Positions 18,642-28,364 of a stretch of DNA of 64,000 nucleotides are shown piece after piece. Made by a program: the position numbers and the translations under genes. Within the stretch, counting starts at the first letter, position 1. Every line of letters starts with the position of its first letter. Under the pieces are notes generated by a model. That model searched no databases, was not told the DNA's origin, and was given only the letters and a program-made list of their open reading frames with translations. The stretch covers positions 20,854-84,853 of the forward strand of contig NZ_JAPZSC010000025.1 in assembly GCF_027531545.1 (NCBI RefSeq), read 5' to 3'. Origin of the DNA: Silanimonas sp. GTDB lineage: Bacteria > Pseudomonadota > Gammaproteobacteria > Xanthomonadales > Xanthomonadaceae.

Positions 18642-19356
18642 GTCGCGCATTTCCGCCCTCTTCGCCGCGGCTGTCCTGCTCGTGGCCCCGGCCTTCGTGT
18701 CGGCCGCCGGCGACGTCCACCTCGAGGACGCCCAGATCGACCTGCAGGACAAGGCCTCGCTGCAGCGTGGCGCCGGCCTGTTCATGAACTACTGCGCCGC
18801 CTGCCATTCGCTGCAGTACATGCGCTATTCGCGGCTGGCCGAGGACCTCGAGCTGACCCCGGAGCAGGTCGAGCAGTTCCTGATCAAGGGCGACGCCAAG
18901 ATCGGCGAGGTGATGAAGACCGGCCTCGCCAAAGGCGACGGCCAGGCCTGGTTCGGCAAGGCCCCGCCGGACCTCTCGACCACGGCCCGCGGCAAGATCG
19001 GCCAGGAAGACTGGATCTACACCTTCCTGAAGTCCTTCTACGTCGACGAGGCCCGGCCCATGGGCTGGAACAACACCGTGTTGGCCAACGCCAGCATGCC
19101 GAACGTGTTGTGGGAGCTGCAGGGCAAGCAGCGCAAGACCGAGGAAGGTTTCGTCATCCAGGAGCACGAGCGCGGCCGTCTCTCGGAGGCCGAGTACGAC
19201 CGGGCCATCCTCGATATCTCCGCCTTCCTGACCTACGTCGGCGAGCCCGCGCGCCTCCAGCGCGAAAGCCTCGGCGTGTGGGTGATCCTGTTCCTGTCGT
19301 TCTTCACGCTGCTCGCCTACCTGCTGAAGCAGGAATACTGGAAGGACGTGCACTGA
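18634..19356 (+). CDS. petC: Cytochrome c1
   Basis: 240-residue membrane-anchored cytochrome c1. A signal peptide ends near residue 25 (VSAAG), the haem is attached at Cys54-Ala-Ala-Cys57-His58, and a C-terminal transmembrane helix (about residues 213-232, VWVILFLSFFTLLAYLL) anchors it in the inner membrane. Last gene of petABC; followed by a strong terminator hairpin. Confidence 0.96.
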   Translation: MLKSRISALFAAAVLLVAPAFVSAAGDVHLEDAQIDLQDKASLQRGAGLFMNYCAACHSLQYMRYSRLAEDLELTPEQVEQFLIKGDAKIGEVMKTGLAKGDGQAWFGKAPPDLSTTARGKIGQEDWIYTFLKSFYVDEARPMGWNNTVLANASMPNVLWELQGKQRKTEEGFVIQEHERGRLSEAEYDRAILDISAFLTYVGEPARLQRESLGVWVILFLSFFTLLAYLLKQEYWKDVH

Positions 19357-19411
19357 CGTCCCACCCGTCCGGGGCCGCCGCGTGATGGCGCCTCGGCCCG
19401 GTGCCGGAGTG

Positions 19412-19434
19412 AAGGCCGCCCCCCGGGGCGGCCT
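19412..19434 (+). terminator. Rho-independent terminator after petC
   Basis: An almost all-GC stem in which AAGGCCGCCCC pairs with GGGGCGGCCTT, followed by TTGCGTTT. It lies 55 bases after the petC stop and separates petABC from sspAB. Confidence 0.8.
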
Positions 19435-19572
19435 TTGCGTTTCGGGGAGCGGGGGGGCGCCGCCGGCCGGGCGGGCGGCCCGGGCCCTTGCGGTTCGCCG
19501 GCCATTTACGGCACGTTAGGGATTGTTGGGCCGTCGGCGAGGGGTCGAGGGCCGCGTCGAAGGGAAGTGCCG

Positions 19573-20211
19573 ATGGCTGCAAGCCCGCGTTTGCGCAACA
19601 CCTTGACCCTGTTCTCCGCAAGGGATTGCGTCCTCTGCCACCGCGTCCGACTCGTGCTGGCCGCGAAAGGGGTCAATTACGACCTCGTCCCCGTCGATCC
19701 GGCACATCCGCCGGAGGACCTCATCGACCTGAATCCTTACCACTCCGTGCCCACCTTGGTGGAACGCGAGCTGGTGCTGTATTCGGCCTCGGTGGTCACC
19801 GAGTACCTCGACGAGCGCTACCCGCACCCGCCGCTGATGCCGATCGACCCGCTGTCGCGGGCCCGGTTGCGCCTGGCGATGCTTCGCCTCGAGCACGAAT
19901 GGGTGCCGCACGTGCAGGCGGCCCAGCAGGCCGGCAGCAAGGCGCAGGCGGACAACGCCCGCAAGCAGCTGCGCGACCTCGTCCTGGCCGCCCTGCCGCT
20001 GTTCAAGGCCTCGAAGTTCTTCCTGAACCCGGAAATGAGCCTCGCCGACTGCGCGATGGCCCCGATCATCTGGCGCCTGCCGTCGCTCGGGATCGTGCTG
20101 CCGAAGGAAGCCAAGCCGATCGATGATTACGGCCAGCGCATCTTCCGGAACCCCGGCTTCATCCGGAGCCTCACGCCGGAAGAAAAGGCGCTGCGCGAGA
20201 TCCCCGCATGA
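19573..20211 (+). CDS. sspA: Stringent starvation protein A
   Basis: 212-residue GST-fold protein that binds RNA polymerase and modulates transcription under starvation and acid stress. The thioredoxin-like N-terminal domain (LTLFSARDCVLCHRVRLVL) and the all-helical C-terminal domain are both present; the segment NPYHSVPTLV contains the cis-Pro typical of GST folds. ATG 19573 is chosen; longer upstream frames lack similarity. Its end overlaps sspB by 4 bases. Confidence 0.94.
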   Translation: MAASPRLRNTLTLFSARDCVLCHRVRLVLAAKGVNYDLVPVDPAHPPEDLIDLNPYHSVPTLVERELVLYSASVVTEYLDERYPHPPLMPIDPLSRARLRLAMLRLEHEWVPHVQAAQQAGSKAQADNARKQLRDLVLAALPLFKASKFFLNPEMSLADCAMAPIIWRLPSLGIVLPKEAKPIDDYGQRIFRNPGFIRSLTPEEKALREIPA

Positions 20212-20636
20212 CTGAGGGCGGCACGCCGGCGTTGATGACCTCGAATCGCCCCTACCTGCTGCGGGCGATGCACGAGTGGATCGTCGACAACGGCATGACG
20301 CCTTACCTACTGGTGGATGCGCAGCACGACGGATTGCAGGTGCCCCCCTCGGCCGTGAAGGACGGCCGCGTGGTGCTGAATGTCGCCGGCCGTGCCGTGG
20401 CCCACCTGCAGCTGGGCAACCGCGAGGTGAGCTTCATGGCGCGCTTCGGTGGCGTGAGCCATTCGGTCATCGTGCCGGTGTCGGCGGTACTCGCCGTCTA
20501 CGCCCAGGAAACCGGCCAGGGCATGGGCCTCCCGCCCGACGAGGGCGAGGTGGCGCCGCCGCAGGACGCGACCGACGGGTCCGGACCTGCGCCCGAGCCG
20601 CCGAAGCGCGGTGGCCACCTGCGGATCATCAAGTAG
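20208..20636 (+). CDS. sspB: ClpXP protease specificity-enhancing factor SspB
   Basis: 142-residue adaptor that delivers ssrA-tagged proteins to ClpXP. The N-terminal substrate-binding domain (RPYLLRAMHEWIVDNGMTPYLLVDA) is intact, followed by an acidic linker and the short C-terminal ClpX-binding tail ending RGGHLRIIK, which fits the family consensus. Translationally coupled to sspA by ATGA. Confidence 0.95.
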   Translation: MTEGGTPALMTSNRPYLLRAMHEWIVDNGMTPYLLVDAQHDGLQVPPSAVKDGRVVLNVAGRAVAHLQLGNREVSFMARFGGVSHSVIVPVSAVLAVYAQETGQGMGLPPDEGEVAPPQDATDGSGPAPEPPKRGGHLRIIK

Positions 20637-20655
20637 GGCGACGGCCCCTTCGGGC

Positions 20656-20994
20656 TCAGACGCCGCCGGGCCCCACGTAGACGAGGGGCGGACGGTCCGG
20701 GCCGATCAGGCCGACGACACGCTCGCCCAGCAGGCTCACGCGGCCCAGCTGGCGCTCCTGGCCGCTCGCCGAGAACTCGAAGTCGAAGTCGCGCTGCCAG
20801 CCTAGGCGGCCTTCATCGTTGCGAGCGAGGCGCTTCCGCACCCGCTGCACGTTCTGGTCGAGCCAGATCACGCCGGCCTGTTGGCAGGCGCGCTGGGCGA
20901 CGCGGGTGGCGGCATCGGCGGCGCGGCGGTCGGCCCACCAGTTCCAGGCAAGGGCGACGGCGGTGAGGAGGAAGGCGAAGCTGAGCAGGTCCAT
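20656..20994 (-). CDS. DUF3301 domain protein
   Basis: 112-residue protein with one N-terminal transmembrane helix (MDLLSFAFLLTAVALAWNWW) and a cytoplasmic part with VAQRACQQAGVIWLDQNV, RRDFDFEFSASG-type and LLGERVV segments that match DUF3301. The role of the family is unknown. Converges with sspB. Confidence 0.75.
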   Translation of the reverse strand: MDLLSFAFLLTAVALAWNWWADRRAADAATRVAQRACQQAGVIWLDQNVQRVRKRLARNDEGRLGWQRDFDFEFSASGQERQLGRVSLLGERVVGLIGPDRPPLVYVGPGGV

Positions 20995-21128
20995 CCGCGC
21001 AATGTGGTGGTGGACCGGCCGCGACGCAAGGCGGACCGGCGGGGGAGGGTGACGAAGCCCTTCCCGCTCGCGCACACTGTCCGCCGCGACCGTGCCTTCA
21101 CGGTCCCAGCCAATCACGGGGGAGAGGG

Positions 21129-21956
21129 ATGAAGCTGGTTTTTCCTAACGGCGAGCACGCCACGGCCTTGCTGGCGACGGGCGTGAACCGCATCGGCAGT
21201 GATCCGGAAGGCGCCGTGGTGATCGGCGGGCCGGGCATCCTGCCCCGGCACCTCGAGATCCACATCACCAGCACCGGCGCCAACCTGCAGCTGCCGGAAG
21301 GCGCAGGCGCCGTCACCGTGAACGGCAAGCCGGTGAAGGAGCTGATGGCCCTTCGCACCGGCGACCAGGTGGGTTTCGGCGCGGTGGTGGCGAAGTTCGT
21401 CGCCACCGAGCCCACGAAGACCGTGGCCGGCAGCTCGCCGTTGCCGCCTTCGGTGGTCGCGGCGGCACAGGCGATGGCGCTCGACGGGGACAGCGGTGCC
21501 ACGCGCGTGCGTGCGGCCGCGCCCAAGTTCGTGCTGCGCGGCGTCTCCGGCAACACCTTCGGCAAGATGTACGGCGTCACCGGCCCGATGACCATCGGCC
21601 GCTCCGCCGAGTGCGACATCGCGATCCCGGTGGAGGAGATCTCGCGCCGCCATGCGCTGGTGAAGCCGAATGCCTCGGGCCTGCAGGTCGAAGACCTCGG
21701 CTCGTCGAACGGCACCTTCATCAACAACAAGCGGGTGCAGGCCGGCCAGTTGAACCCGGGCGACGAACTGCGCCTCGACCAGGTGCGGCTGATCCTCGTG
21801 GCGCCGGGCATGGAGATCCAGCAGATGCAGCAGAAGGCCCCGCCGTCGGCGGAAGCCGCATCGCCCGGCGGCAATGCCGGGCTGATGAAGGCGATCGCCG
21901 GCGTGGTGATCGTCGCTTCGCTGGCCGTTATCGCCTGGCTGGTGCTGGGGCGCTGA
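21129..21956 (+). CDS. Double FHA-domain protein with C-terminal membrane anchor
   Basis: 275-residue protein. The first FHA-like module is residues 1 to about 95 and looks degenerate (NRIGSDPEGAVVIGGPGILPRHLEIHI); the second, about 140-225, is canonical (TIGRSAECDIAI, ISRRHALVKP, LGSSNGTFINNKRV), so it should bind phospho-threonine. A single transmembrane helix closes the protein (AIAGVVIVASLAVIAWLVLG). The partner kinase is not in the window. Its end overlaps nadC tail-to-tail by 29 bases. Confidence 0.85.
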   Translation: MKLVFPNGEHATALLATGVNRIGSDPEGAVVIGGPGILPRHLEIHITSTGANLQLPEGAGAVTVNGKPVKELMALRTGDQVGFGAVVAKFVATEPTKTVAGSSPLPPSVVAAAQAMALDGDSGATRVRAAAPKFVLRGVSGNTFGKMYGVTGPMTIGRSAECDIAIPVEEISRRHALVKPNASGLQVEDLGSSNGTFINNKRVQAGQLNPGDELRLDQVRLILVAPGMEIQQMQQKAPPSAEAASPGGNAGLMKAIAGVVIVASLAVIAWLVLGR

Positions 21957-22791
21957 GCCGCAGCGAGAGGTCGACGGCGCGCACGTGCTTCGTGAGCGCC
22001 CCGACCGACACATAGTCGACGCCGGTCGCGGCAATGGCCGGCAGCCGTTCGAGCGAAACGCTGCCCGAGACCTCCAGCGGAATGCGGCCGGCGGCGCGAC
22101 GCACGGCCTCGCGCATCATCGCGTCGTCGAAATCATCGATCAGGATGCGGGTGCAGCCGGTGGCCAGCGCCTGGTCGAGCTCGTCCAGCGATTCGACCTC
22201 GACGATCAGCGGCAGCGTGGGATGCAGGGTGCGGGCACGCTCGACGGCCGCCGCGATGGAGCCCGCCGCGGCGATGTGGTTCTCCTTGAGCATCACCGCG
22301 TCGAACAGCCCGATGCGGTGGTTCACGCCGCCCCCGGCACGCACCGCGTACTTCTGCGCCAGCCGCAGTCCGGGCAGCGTCTTGCGGGTGTCGAGCACCC
22401 GCGTGCGCGTGCCCGCCAGCGCTGCCGCATAGGCCGCCGTGGTGGTGGCGGTCGCGGAGAGGGTCTGCAGGAAGTTCAGCGCGCTGCGTTCCGCGCTGAC
22501 GATGGCGCGCGATCGGCCCTCGAGGGTGCAGAGCACGGTGCCCGGTTCGACGCGCTGGCCTTCGCCGACGTGCCAGGTGATGCGGATCGCCGGATCGAGC
22601 GCGCGGAAACAGGCGTCGAACCAAGGCCCCCCGGCGATGACCGCCGATTCCTTGCAGACGACGTGCGCCGTGGCCGGGACATCCTCGAGCAGCTGCGCCG
22701 TGGCGTCACCGTCGCCAAGGTCTTCGGTGAGGGCGACCCGCACCGCGGCCTCGATGGCCTCCGGTGGCGGCAGCGCGAGATCGGCCGCCAT
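21928..22791 (-). CDS. nadC: Nicotinate-nucleotide pyrophosphorylase (carboxylating)
   Basis: 287-residue quinolinate phosphoribosyltransferase of NAD synthesis: quinolinate plus PRPP gives nicotinate mononucleotide and CO2. Motifs include the TRKTLPGLRLAQKYAV segment with the phosphate-binding Arg and Lys, GGGVNHRIGLFDAVMLKENH, and VEVESLDELDQAL. The start overlaps the stop of the Trm112-like gene by one base. Confidence 0.95.
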   Translation of the reverse strand: MAADLALPPPEAIEAAVRVALTEDLGDGDATAQLLEDVPATAHVVCKESAVIAGGPWFDACFRALDPAIRITWHVGEGQRVEPGTVLCTLEGRSRAIVSAERSALNFLQTLSATATTTAAYAAALAGTRTRVLDTRKTLPGLRLAQKYAVRAGGGVNHRIGLFDAVMLKENHIAAAGSIAAAVERARTLHPTLPLIVEVESLDELDQALATGCTRILIDDFDDAMMREAVRRAAGRIPLEVSGSVSLERLPAIAATGVDYVSVGALTKHVRAVDLSLRLSAPAPARR

Positions 22792-23060
22792 CAGCGCGCG
22801 GCGAGGCCGTCGACCCCGGCGGTCTGCAGCGCCTCCTCGACCAGCAGCACCGGGATGCCGTCGTCGATGCGGTAGACCTGCTTGCCATCGCGGCTGGCGA
22901 GGGCATCGGCGAGGGACCGCGTTTCGGTGCGGCCGTCGCCGCGAAGCAGTTCACCGCGGGTGATCGCGGCGTTCAGCGCGTCGCGCTGGGGGGACTCGAG
23001 GCGATGCAGCGGCTGGTGGGAGGCCGGGCACACCAGAAGGTCGAGGAGCTTGCGATCCAT
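22791..23060 (-). CDS. Trm112 family (UPF0434-like) protein
   Basis: 89-residue protein starting MDRKLLDLLVCPASHQPLHRL, the Trm112-type start. The usual zinc-binding pair CPxC is only partly kept: one Cys (CPAS) is seen and the second pair is missing. It ends with the family YRIDDGIPVLL segment. An approx. 25-residue insertion with GELLRGDGRTETRSLADAL is typical of the longer variant. Upstream of, and coupled to, nadC; divergent from purE. Confidence 0.8.
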   Translation of the reverse strand: MDRKLLDLLVCPASHQPLHRLESPQRDALNAAITRGELLRGDGRTETRSLADALASRDGKQVYRIDDGIPVLLVEEALQTAGVDGLAAR

Positions 23061-23126
23061 GGGCGGCGGGGCGCTGAGGGTTGCGGAAGATGCGTCTAGA
23101 ATACGGTTTTGCCGGAGAGGCTCGCC

Positions 23127-23642
23127 ATGGCGACGGGTGCAGGTCAGGGGGAAACCGCCGTGAAGGTGGGCATCGTGATGGGCTCGACGTCCGATTGGGA
23201 CACGATGCAGCACGCCGCCGACCGCCTGACCCGTCTCGGCGTGCCGCACGAGGTGCAGGTGGTGAGCGCGCACCGCACCCCGGATCTCCTGTTCCAGTAC
23301 GCCGAAACCGCGGCAGCGCGCGGCCTGCGCGCGATCATCGCCGGCGCCGGTGGCGCGGCCCATCTGCCCGGCATGCTCGCCGCGAAGACCGCCGTGCCGG
23401 TGCTGGGCGTGCCGGTGCAGAGCAAGGCCCTCAACGGCTTGGATTCCCTGCTGTCGATCGTGCAGATGCCGGCGGGCATTCCCGTCGCCACCTTCGCCAT
23501 CGGCCAGGCCGGTGCGGCGAACGCCGCGCTGTTCGCTGCGGCGATGCTCGCGCATGACCACGCCGACGTCGCCGCCGCGCTGGAACGCTTCCGCCGCGAG
23601 CAGACCGAGGCCGTGCTGGCCAAGCCGGACCCGCGCGCATGA
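23127..23642 (+). CDS. purE: N5-carboxyaminoimidazole ribonucleotide mutase
   Basis: 171-residue PurE class I enzyme converting N5-CAIR to CAIR in purine synthesis. Active-site motifs [17 protein letters not shown] and [11 protein letters not shown] are all present. ATG 23127 sits 7 bases after a GGAGAGG Shine-Dalgarno; a TTG at 23109 also opens the frame but is less likely. The end overlaps purK by ATGA. Confidence 0.96.
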   Translation: MATGAGQGETAVKVGIVMGSTSDWDTMQHAADRLTRLGVPHEVQVVSAHRTPDLLFQYAETAAARGLRAIIAGAGGAAHLPGMLAAKTAVPVLGVPVQSKALNGLDSLLSIVQMPAGIPVATFAIGQAGAANAALFAAAMLAHDHADVAAALERFRREQTEAVLAKPDPRA

Positions 23643-24778
23643 CCACGGTCGGCATCCTCGGCGGCGGGCAATTGGCGCGGATGATGGCGCTGGCCGGCGC
23701 GCCGCTCGGCCTGCGCTTCCTCGCGATGGACACCAGCGCCGACGCCTGCGCCGGCCAGTTCGTGCCCATGGTGGTCGGCGATTGGCGCGACGAGAAAGCC
23801 CTCGCCGAGTTCGCCTCGCGCGTCGACGTGGCGACCTTCGATTTCGAGAACGTCCCGGCTGAAAGTGCGGAGTGGTTGGCCGCGCGCATCCCGGTGTTCC
23901 CGGCGCCGCGGGCGTTGCGCATCGCGCAGGACCGCCTCGCCGAAAAGACCCTGTTCAACGAGCTCGGCATCGGCACGCCGGCTTTCGCGGCCGTCGACAC
24001 GCGCTCCGGGCTCGACGAGGCCGTGGCGCGCATCGGCCTGCCCTGCATCCTGAAGACGCGCCGCCTCGGCTACGACGGCAAGGGCCAGTTCCGCCTGAAG
24101 ACGCCGGCGGATCTCGAGGCGGCTTGGGCCGCGCTGGGGCCGCAGGCGCCGACAGTGGGACTGATCCTCGAAGCCTTCGTGCCCTTCGAGCGCGAAGTCT
24201 CGGTGGTCGCCGTGCGCGGCCGCGACGGCGAATTCCGCGCCTGGCCGTTGACCGAGAACTGGCACCGCGACGGCATCCTCTCGGCCTCGATGGCGCCCTG
24301 CGCCGAGGGCGCTGCGCTGGAGCCGCAGGCGGTGGCCTACGCGCGGAAGGTCGCCGAGGCGCTCGACTACGTGGGCGTGTTCGCGCTGGAGTTGTTCGTG
24401 CGCGACGGGCAGTTGCTCGCCAACGAGATGGCGCCGCGCGTGCACAACTCCGGCCATTGGACCATCGAAGGCGCCGAGACCTCGCAGTTCGAGAACCATC
24501 TGCGCGCCGTGCTGGGCCTGCCGCTGGGCAGCACGGCTGCCGTGGGCCACAGCGTCATGCTGAACTGGATCGGTGCCATGCCGGAGGCCGCGCCGGTGCT
24601 GCGCAGCCCTGCCGGGCACTGGCACGACTACGGCAAGACCTCGCGCGACGGCCGCAAGGTCGGCCACGCGACGCTGCGCGCCGATGATCGCGCGACGCTG
24701 CGACGCGAACTGGAGAGCGCCGTCGAAGCGCTCTCGCGCCGCGAGGAATTCAGCGGCGCGATCTCCCGCCTCGGCTAG
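23639..24778 (+). CDS. purK: N5-carboxyaminoimidazole ribonucleotide synthase
   Basis: 379-residue ATP-grasp enzyme making N5-CAIR from AIR, bicarbonate and ATP. It begins with [16 protein letters not shown] and has the ATP-grasp features [12 protein letters not shown] and [27 protein letters not shown]. Second gene of purEK, coupled to purE. Confidence 0.96.
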   Translation: MTTVGILGGGQLARMMALAGAPLGLRFLAMDTSADACAGQFVPMVVGDWRDEKALAEFASRVDVATFDFENVPAESAEWLAARIPVFPAPRALRIAQDRLAEKTLFNELGIGTPAFAAVDTRSGLDEAVARIGLPCILKTRRLGYDGKGQFRLKTPADLEAAWAALGPQAPTVGLILEAFVPFEREVSVVAVRGRDGEFRAWPLTENWHRDGILSASMAPCAEGAALEPQAVAYARKVAEALDYVGVFALELFVRDGQLLANEMAPRVHNSGHWTIEGAETSQFENHLRAVLGLPLGSTAAVGHSVMLNWIGAMPEAAPVLRSPAGHWHDYGKTSRDGRKVGHATLRADDRATLRRELESAVEALSRREEFSGAISRLG

Positions 24779-24781
24779 GCC

Positions 24782-25519
24782 TCAGGCCCAATCACCGTAA
24801 AGCGCCTGCAGGGCGGCCAGCACGGCCAGCCCGGCGGTTTCCGTGCGCAGCACGCGCGGGCCGAGCTGCACGCCCTCGAAGCCGCCCTTCGTCAGCAGGC
24901 GGTGGTCGCGTTCGCCGAGCCCGCCTTCCGGGCCGATCACCAGCACGACGGGCTGCGCCGGCTGCAGGTCGAGGGCCTTCAGGGCGCGGCCCTGGTGCGG
25001 ATCGAGGATCAGTTTCCGCGCGTTGGCCGGCAGGTCGGCCAGCGCCTCGTGCAGCGCGCGCGGCTCGGCGACGGTGGGGACGCGCGCCCGGCCGCTCTGC
25101 TCGCAGGCCGCGGCGACCACGCCACGCCAGTGCGCGATGCGGCGTTCGGCGCGATCGGCATCGAGCTTCACCTCGGTGCGTTCGGTCATCACCGGCTGGA
25201 TGGCCTGAACACCGAGTTCGGTGGCCTTCTGCAGGATCATGTCCATCTTGTCGCCGCGGGCCACGCCCTGAAGCAGGGTGATGGCCAGCGGTGATTCGTT
25301 GTGGCGTGCCTCGACCGCGCCGACCGTGACCTCGACCGCCCTCTTCTCGCTGCCGGTGATGCGCGCGGCGTAGTCGTGGCCGTCGCCGTTGAACAGCGTC
25401 ACTGCATCGCCCTCGCGAAGCCGGAGCACGCGCAGCAGGTGCAGGCTCTTCTCTTCGGGCAGCCGCAGCACGGCATCCGCCGCCAGGGGAGCATCGACGT
25501 GGCAGCGGATCACGCGCAT
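24782..25519 (-). CDS. rsmE: 16S rRNA (uracil-1498-N3)-methyltransferase
   Basis: 245-residue SPOUT-family methyltransferase. An N-terminal PUA-like domain (HLLRVLRLREGDAVTLFNGDG) is followed by the knotted SAM-binding domain with LQGVARGDKMDMILQKATELG, VIGPEGGLGERD and LGPRVLRTETA. Overlaps bioA by 10 bases, converges with purK (3 bases apart). Confidence 0.95.
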   Translation of the reverse strand: MRVIRCHVDAPLAADAVLRLPEEKSLHLLRVLRLREGDAVTLFNGDGHDYAARITGSEKRAVEVTVGAVEARHNESPLAITLLQGVARGDKMDMILQKATELGVQAIQPVMTERTEVKLDADRAERRIAHWRGVVAAACEQSGRARVPTVAEPRALHEALADLPANARKLILDPHQGRALKALDLQPAQPVVLVIGPEGGLGERDHRLLTKGGFEGVQLGPRVLRTETAGLAVLAALQALYGDWA

Positions 25520-26919
25520 CGGACGTAGGCCTCGATGGCGGCGGCGGTGGCGCGGTCGAGCACGGCGATGGCCTCGTCGTCGATGCAGTAGGGCGGCATC
25601 CAGTACAGCACGTTGCCCAAGGGGCGCAGCACGGCGCCGGCGTCGAGACCGGCGCGGTAGGCGGCCAGCGCGCGCTGGCGCGGATGGTCGGTGTATTCGC
25701 GGCGGGTGGCGCGATCCTCGACCAGCTCGAAGGCGAGGATCATCCCGGTCTGGCGCAGGTCGCCCACGGCCGGGTGGTCGGCGAAGCGCGAGGCGGCAGC
25801 GGCGAGCTTCGCGGCCGTATCGCGGTTGGCGGCGATGGCGCCGGTGCTCTCGAACAGATCGAGCGTGGCGTTGGCGGCGGCGCAGGCCACCGGGTTGCCG
25901 GCGAAGCTGTGCGAATGCAGGAAGGCGCGGGTGCGGTCCTCGCTCCAGAACGCCCCATAGATGCCGTCGTGGGTGAGCACCGCGGACAGCGGCAGCGCGC
26001 CGCCCGAGAGGCCCTTGGAGAGGCAGAGGAAATCCGGGGTGATGCCGGCCTGCTCGCAGGCGAACAGCGTGCCGGTGCGGCCGAAGCCCACCGCGATCTC
26101 GTCGGCGATGAGGTGGATGCCGTGCGCGTCGCAGAGTCGGCGCGCCTCGGCAAGGTAGGCCGGGTGGTGCATGCGCATGCCGCCGGCGCATTGCACCAGC
26201 GGCTCCAGCACCAGCGCGCTGATCGTCGCCCCGTCACGCTCGAACAACACCGCGAGGGCCGCGGCCGCGCGTCGCGCGCAGGCCTCGGCCGACTCTCCGG
26301 GTTCGGCGTGGTAGGCGTCGGGCGAAGGCGCGAACACCGGTTCGAGCAGCAAGGGCGCGTAGATGCGGCGGTAGAGCGGGATGTCGCTCATCGCCAGCGC
26401 GCCGAGCGTCTCGCCGTGGTAGCCGTTCTGCAGCGCGACGAAGCGCGTGCGCTGGCCGTCGCCGCGGTTCTGGTGCGCGTGGAAGCTCATCTTCAGCGCG
26501 ATCTCGATCGCTGCGCTGCCGTTCTCGCCGTAGAACACGCGGGAGAGCGGCGCGTGCGTGGCGCTGCGCGGGGCGATGCCCACCAGGCGCTCGGCGAGGC
26601 GCAGGCCGGGTTCGTGGGCGAAGCCGGCGTAGATCACGTGCTCGAGTTCGGCCGCTTGCGCGCCGATGGCCTGCGCGATGTGCGGATGCGCGTGGCCGAA
26701 CAGGTTGGTCCACCAGCTGGAGATGCCGTCCAGCCAGCGCTGCCCGTCCAGGCCCTCCAGCCAGGCGCCGCGGCCGCGGCGGATCGGCAGCAGGGGCAGT
26801 TCGCCGCGATGCTCGCGCATCTGCGTGCAAGGGTGCCAGACGACGGCGAGGTCGCGGGTGAGGAAGGCCTCGACATCGGCCTCTGCTAGCATCGGCGCGA
26901 TGGAAATGTTCTGCGTCAT
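25510..26919 (-). CDS. bioA: Adenosylmethionine-8-amino-7-oxononanoate aminotransferase
   Basis: 469-residue PLP enzyme of biotin synthesis: KAPA plus SAM gives DAPA. Diagnostic segments are VWHPCTQM, DGISSWWTNLFGHAHP, NGYHGETLGAL, the pyridoxal-binding LIADEIAVGFGRTG, and the Schiff-base lysine in CLSKGLSGG. The start at 26919 is the longest sensible; ATG 26892 is a possible shorter start. It is next to rsmE and away from the other biotin genes, and divergent from nudE. Confidence 0.94.
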   Translation of the reverse strand: MTQNISIAPMLAEADVEAFLTRDLAVVWHPCTQMREHRGELPLLPIRRGRGAWLEGLDGQRWLDGISSWWTNLFGHAHPHIAQAIGAQAAELEHVIYAGFAHEPGLRLAERLVGIAPRSATHAPLSRVFYGENGSAAIEIALKMSFHAHQNRGDGQRTRFVALQNGYHGETLGALAMSDIPLYRRIYAPLLLEPVFAPSPDAYHAEPGESAEACARRAAAALAVLFERDGATISALVLEPLVQCAGGMRMHHPAYLAEARRLCDAHGIHLIADEIAVGFGRTGTLFACEQAGITPDFLCLSKGLSGGALPLSAVLTHDGIYGAFWSEDRTRAFLHSHSFAGNPVACAAANATLDLFESTGAIAANRDTAAKLAAAASRFADHPAVGDLRQTGMILAFELVEDRATRREYTDHPRQRALAAYRAGLDAGAVLRPLGNVLYWMPPYCIDDEAIAVLDRATAAAIEAYVRCA

Positions 26920-26970
26920 GCCGCGAATGATGGTGACCCGCCGCCAGTCTGTCCATGCGCGAGGCCGGCC

Positions 26971-27528
26971 ATGAGCCGCCCCCTGCCCACCATCCACGGG
27001 CGCGAGGAGGTCGATGTCGGCGCCTACCGCCTGGAACGCGTCGACCTCGAGTTCAGCAACGGCGAACGCCGCCGCTTCGACCGGCTGAAATCGAAGGGTC
27101 ATGGCGCGGTGATGATCGCCGCGCTCCCCGACCCCGAGACCGTGTTGCTCATCCGCGAGTACGGGACCGGCACGCACCGCTACGAGCTCGGCCTGCCCAA
27201 GGGCAAGATCGATGCCGGCGAGAGCGGGCTTGAGGCCGCCGCCCGCGAGATGCGCGAAGAGATCGGCTTCGGCGCCGAGCTGCTCACGCACCTGAAGTCG
27301 ATCACGCTGGCGCCCACCTACATGAGCCACGAGATCCAACTGGTGGTCGCAGAAGGCCTGTTCCCCGAAAAGCTCGAGGGCGACGAGCCCGAGCCGCTGG
27401 AGGTCGTGCCCTGGCGTTTCGACCGCCTGCACGAGCTGATGCTGCGCGAGGAGTTCTCGGAGGGCCGCTCGATCGCCGCGCTGTTCCTCGTGCGCGAGTG
27501 GTTGGCCCGTGGCAGGCCCGCGCCGTGA
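26971..27528 (+). CDS. nudE: ADP compounds hydrolase NudE
   Basis: 185-residue Nudix hydrolase acting on ADP-ribose, Ap3A and similar compounds. The Nudix box runs from the Gly of LPKGKIDAGES to REMREEIGF, with the catalytic Glu residues in REMREE. First gene of a tightly packed forward run; its stop overlaps the GTG start of cysQ by 3 bases (GTGA). Confidence 0.92.
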   Translation: MSRPLPTIHGREEVDVGAYRLERVDLEFSNGERRRFDRLKSKGHGAVMIAALPDPETVLLIREYGTGTHRYELGLPKGKIDAGESGLEAAAREMREEIGFGAELLTHLKSITLAPTYMSHEIQLVVAEGLFPEKLEGDEPEPLEVVPWRFDRLHELMLREEFSEGRSIAALFLVREWLARGRPAP

Positions 27529-28364
27529 GCGCGGCCGCCGGAGAGGGCGCAGCCGCGCGCTACGCCGCGCTGCGTGAACCGGCCATCGCGCTGGCCGAGG
27601 CCGCGGGCCGCGCGATCATGGCCGTCTACGCGCGTGATTTCGCCGTCGAAGCCAAGGACGACCGTTCGCCGCTGACCGAGGCGGATCTCGCCTCACATCG
27701 CTTGCTGGTCGCCGGGCTTGAATCGCTGACGCCGGACATTCCGGTGCTGTCGGAGGAATCCGCCGCGCTGGACCCGGCCGAGCGCCGCGCGTGGCCGCGG
27801 CTGTGGCTGGTCGATCCGCTCGACGGCACCCGCGAGTTCGTCAAGAAGAACGGCGAGTTCTGCGTCTGCATCGCCCTGGTCGAACACGGCGTGCCGGTGC
27901 TCGGCCTCGTGCATGCGCCGGTGACCGGCGTGACCTGGTCGGCGTTGGCGGGGCAGGGGGCGTGGCGCCGGGAGGCCGGCGGCGATGACATCGCGCTCGC
28001 AGCGCGCGTGCCGTCGCCTGAAGCGAAGGCCGGCGTGGGGCTCCGCGTTGCCGCCAGCCGTTCGCACCTCGACCCGCGCACCGCCGCCCTGCTGGAACGC
28101 CTGCCGGAGGCGGAGCGCGTGCCGATGGGCTCGGCGCTGAAGTTCGGGCTGCTCGCCGAAGGCCGGCTCGACCTCTACCCGCGCTTCGGCCCCACCTCCG
28201 AATGGGATACCGCCGCGGGCCAGTGCCTCGTGGAGGCGGTCGGGGGTGCCGTGCTCGACCTCGAGGGCCGGGCGCTGCGCTACAACCAGCGCGACACCCT
28301 GTTGAACGGCGACTTCATCGCGGTGGCCGATGCGCGGCTGGCCTGGAGGGATTGGCTTGAGTGA
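27525..28364 (+). CDS. cysQ: 3'(2'),5'-bisphosphate nucleotidase CysQ
   Basis: 279-residue inositol-monophosphatase-fold enzyme that removes the 3'-phosphate of PAP, recycling the by-product of sulfate assimilation. Metal sites are complete: EES in the VLSEES segment, WLVDPLDGTREF (DPxDGT) and the C-terminal SEWDTAAG. The GTG start at 27525 overlaps the nudE stop, which fits coupling. mazG starts inside its end. Confidence 0.93.
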   Translation: MSAAAGEGAAARYAALREPAIALAEAAGRAIMAVYARDFAVEAKDDRSPLTEADLASHRLLVAGLESLTPDIPVLSEESAALDPAERRAWPRLWLVDPLDGTREFVKKNGEFCVCIALVEHGVPVLGLVHAPVTGVTWSALAGQGAWRREAGGDDIALAARVPSPEAKAGVGLRVAASRSHLDPRTAALLERLPEAERVPMGSALKFGLLAEGRLDLYPRFGPTSEWDTAAGQCLVEAVGGAVLDLEGRALRYNQRDTLLNGDFIAVADARLAWRDWLE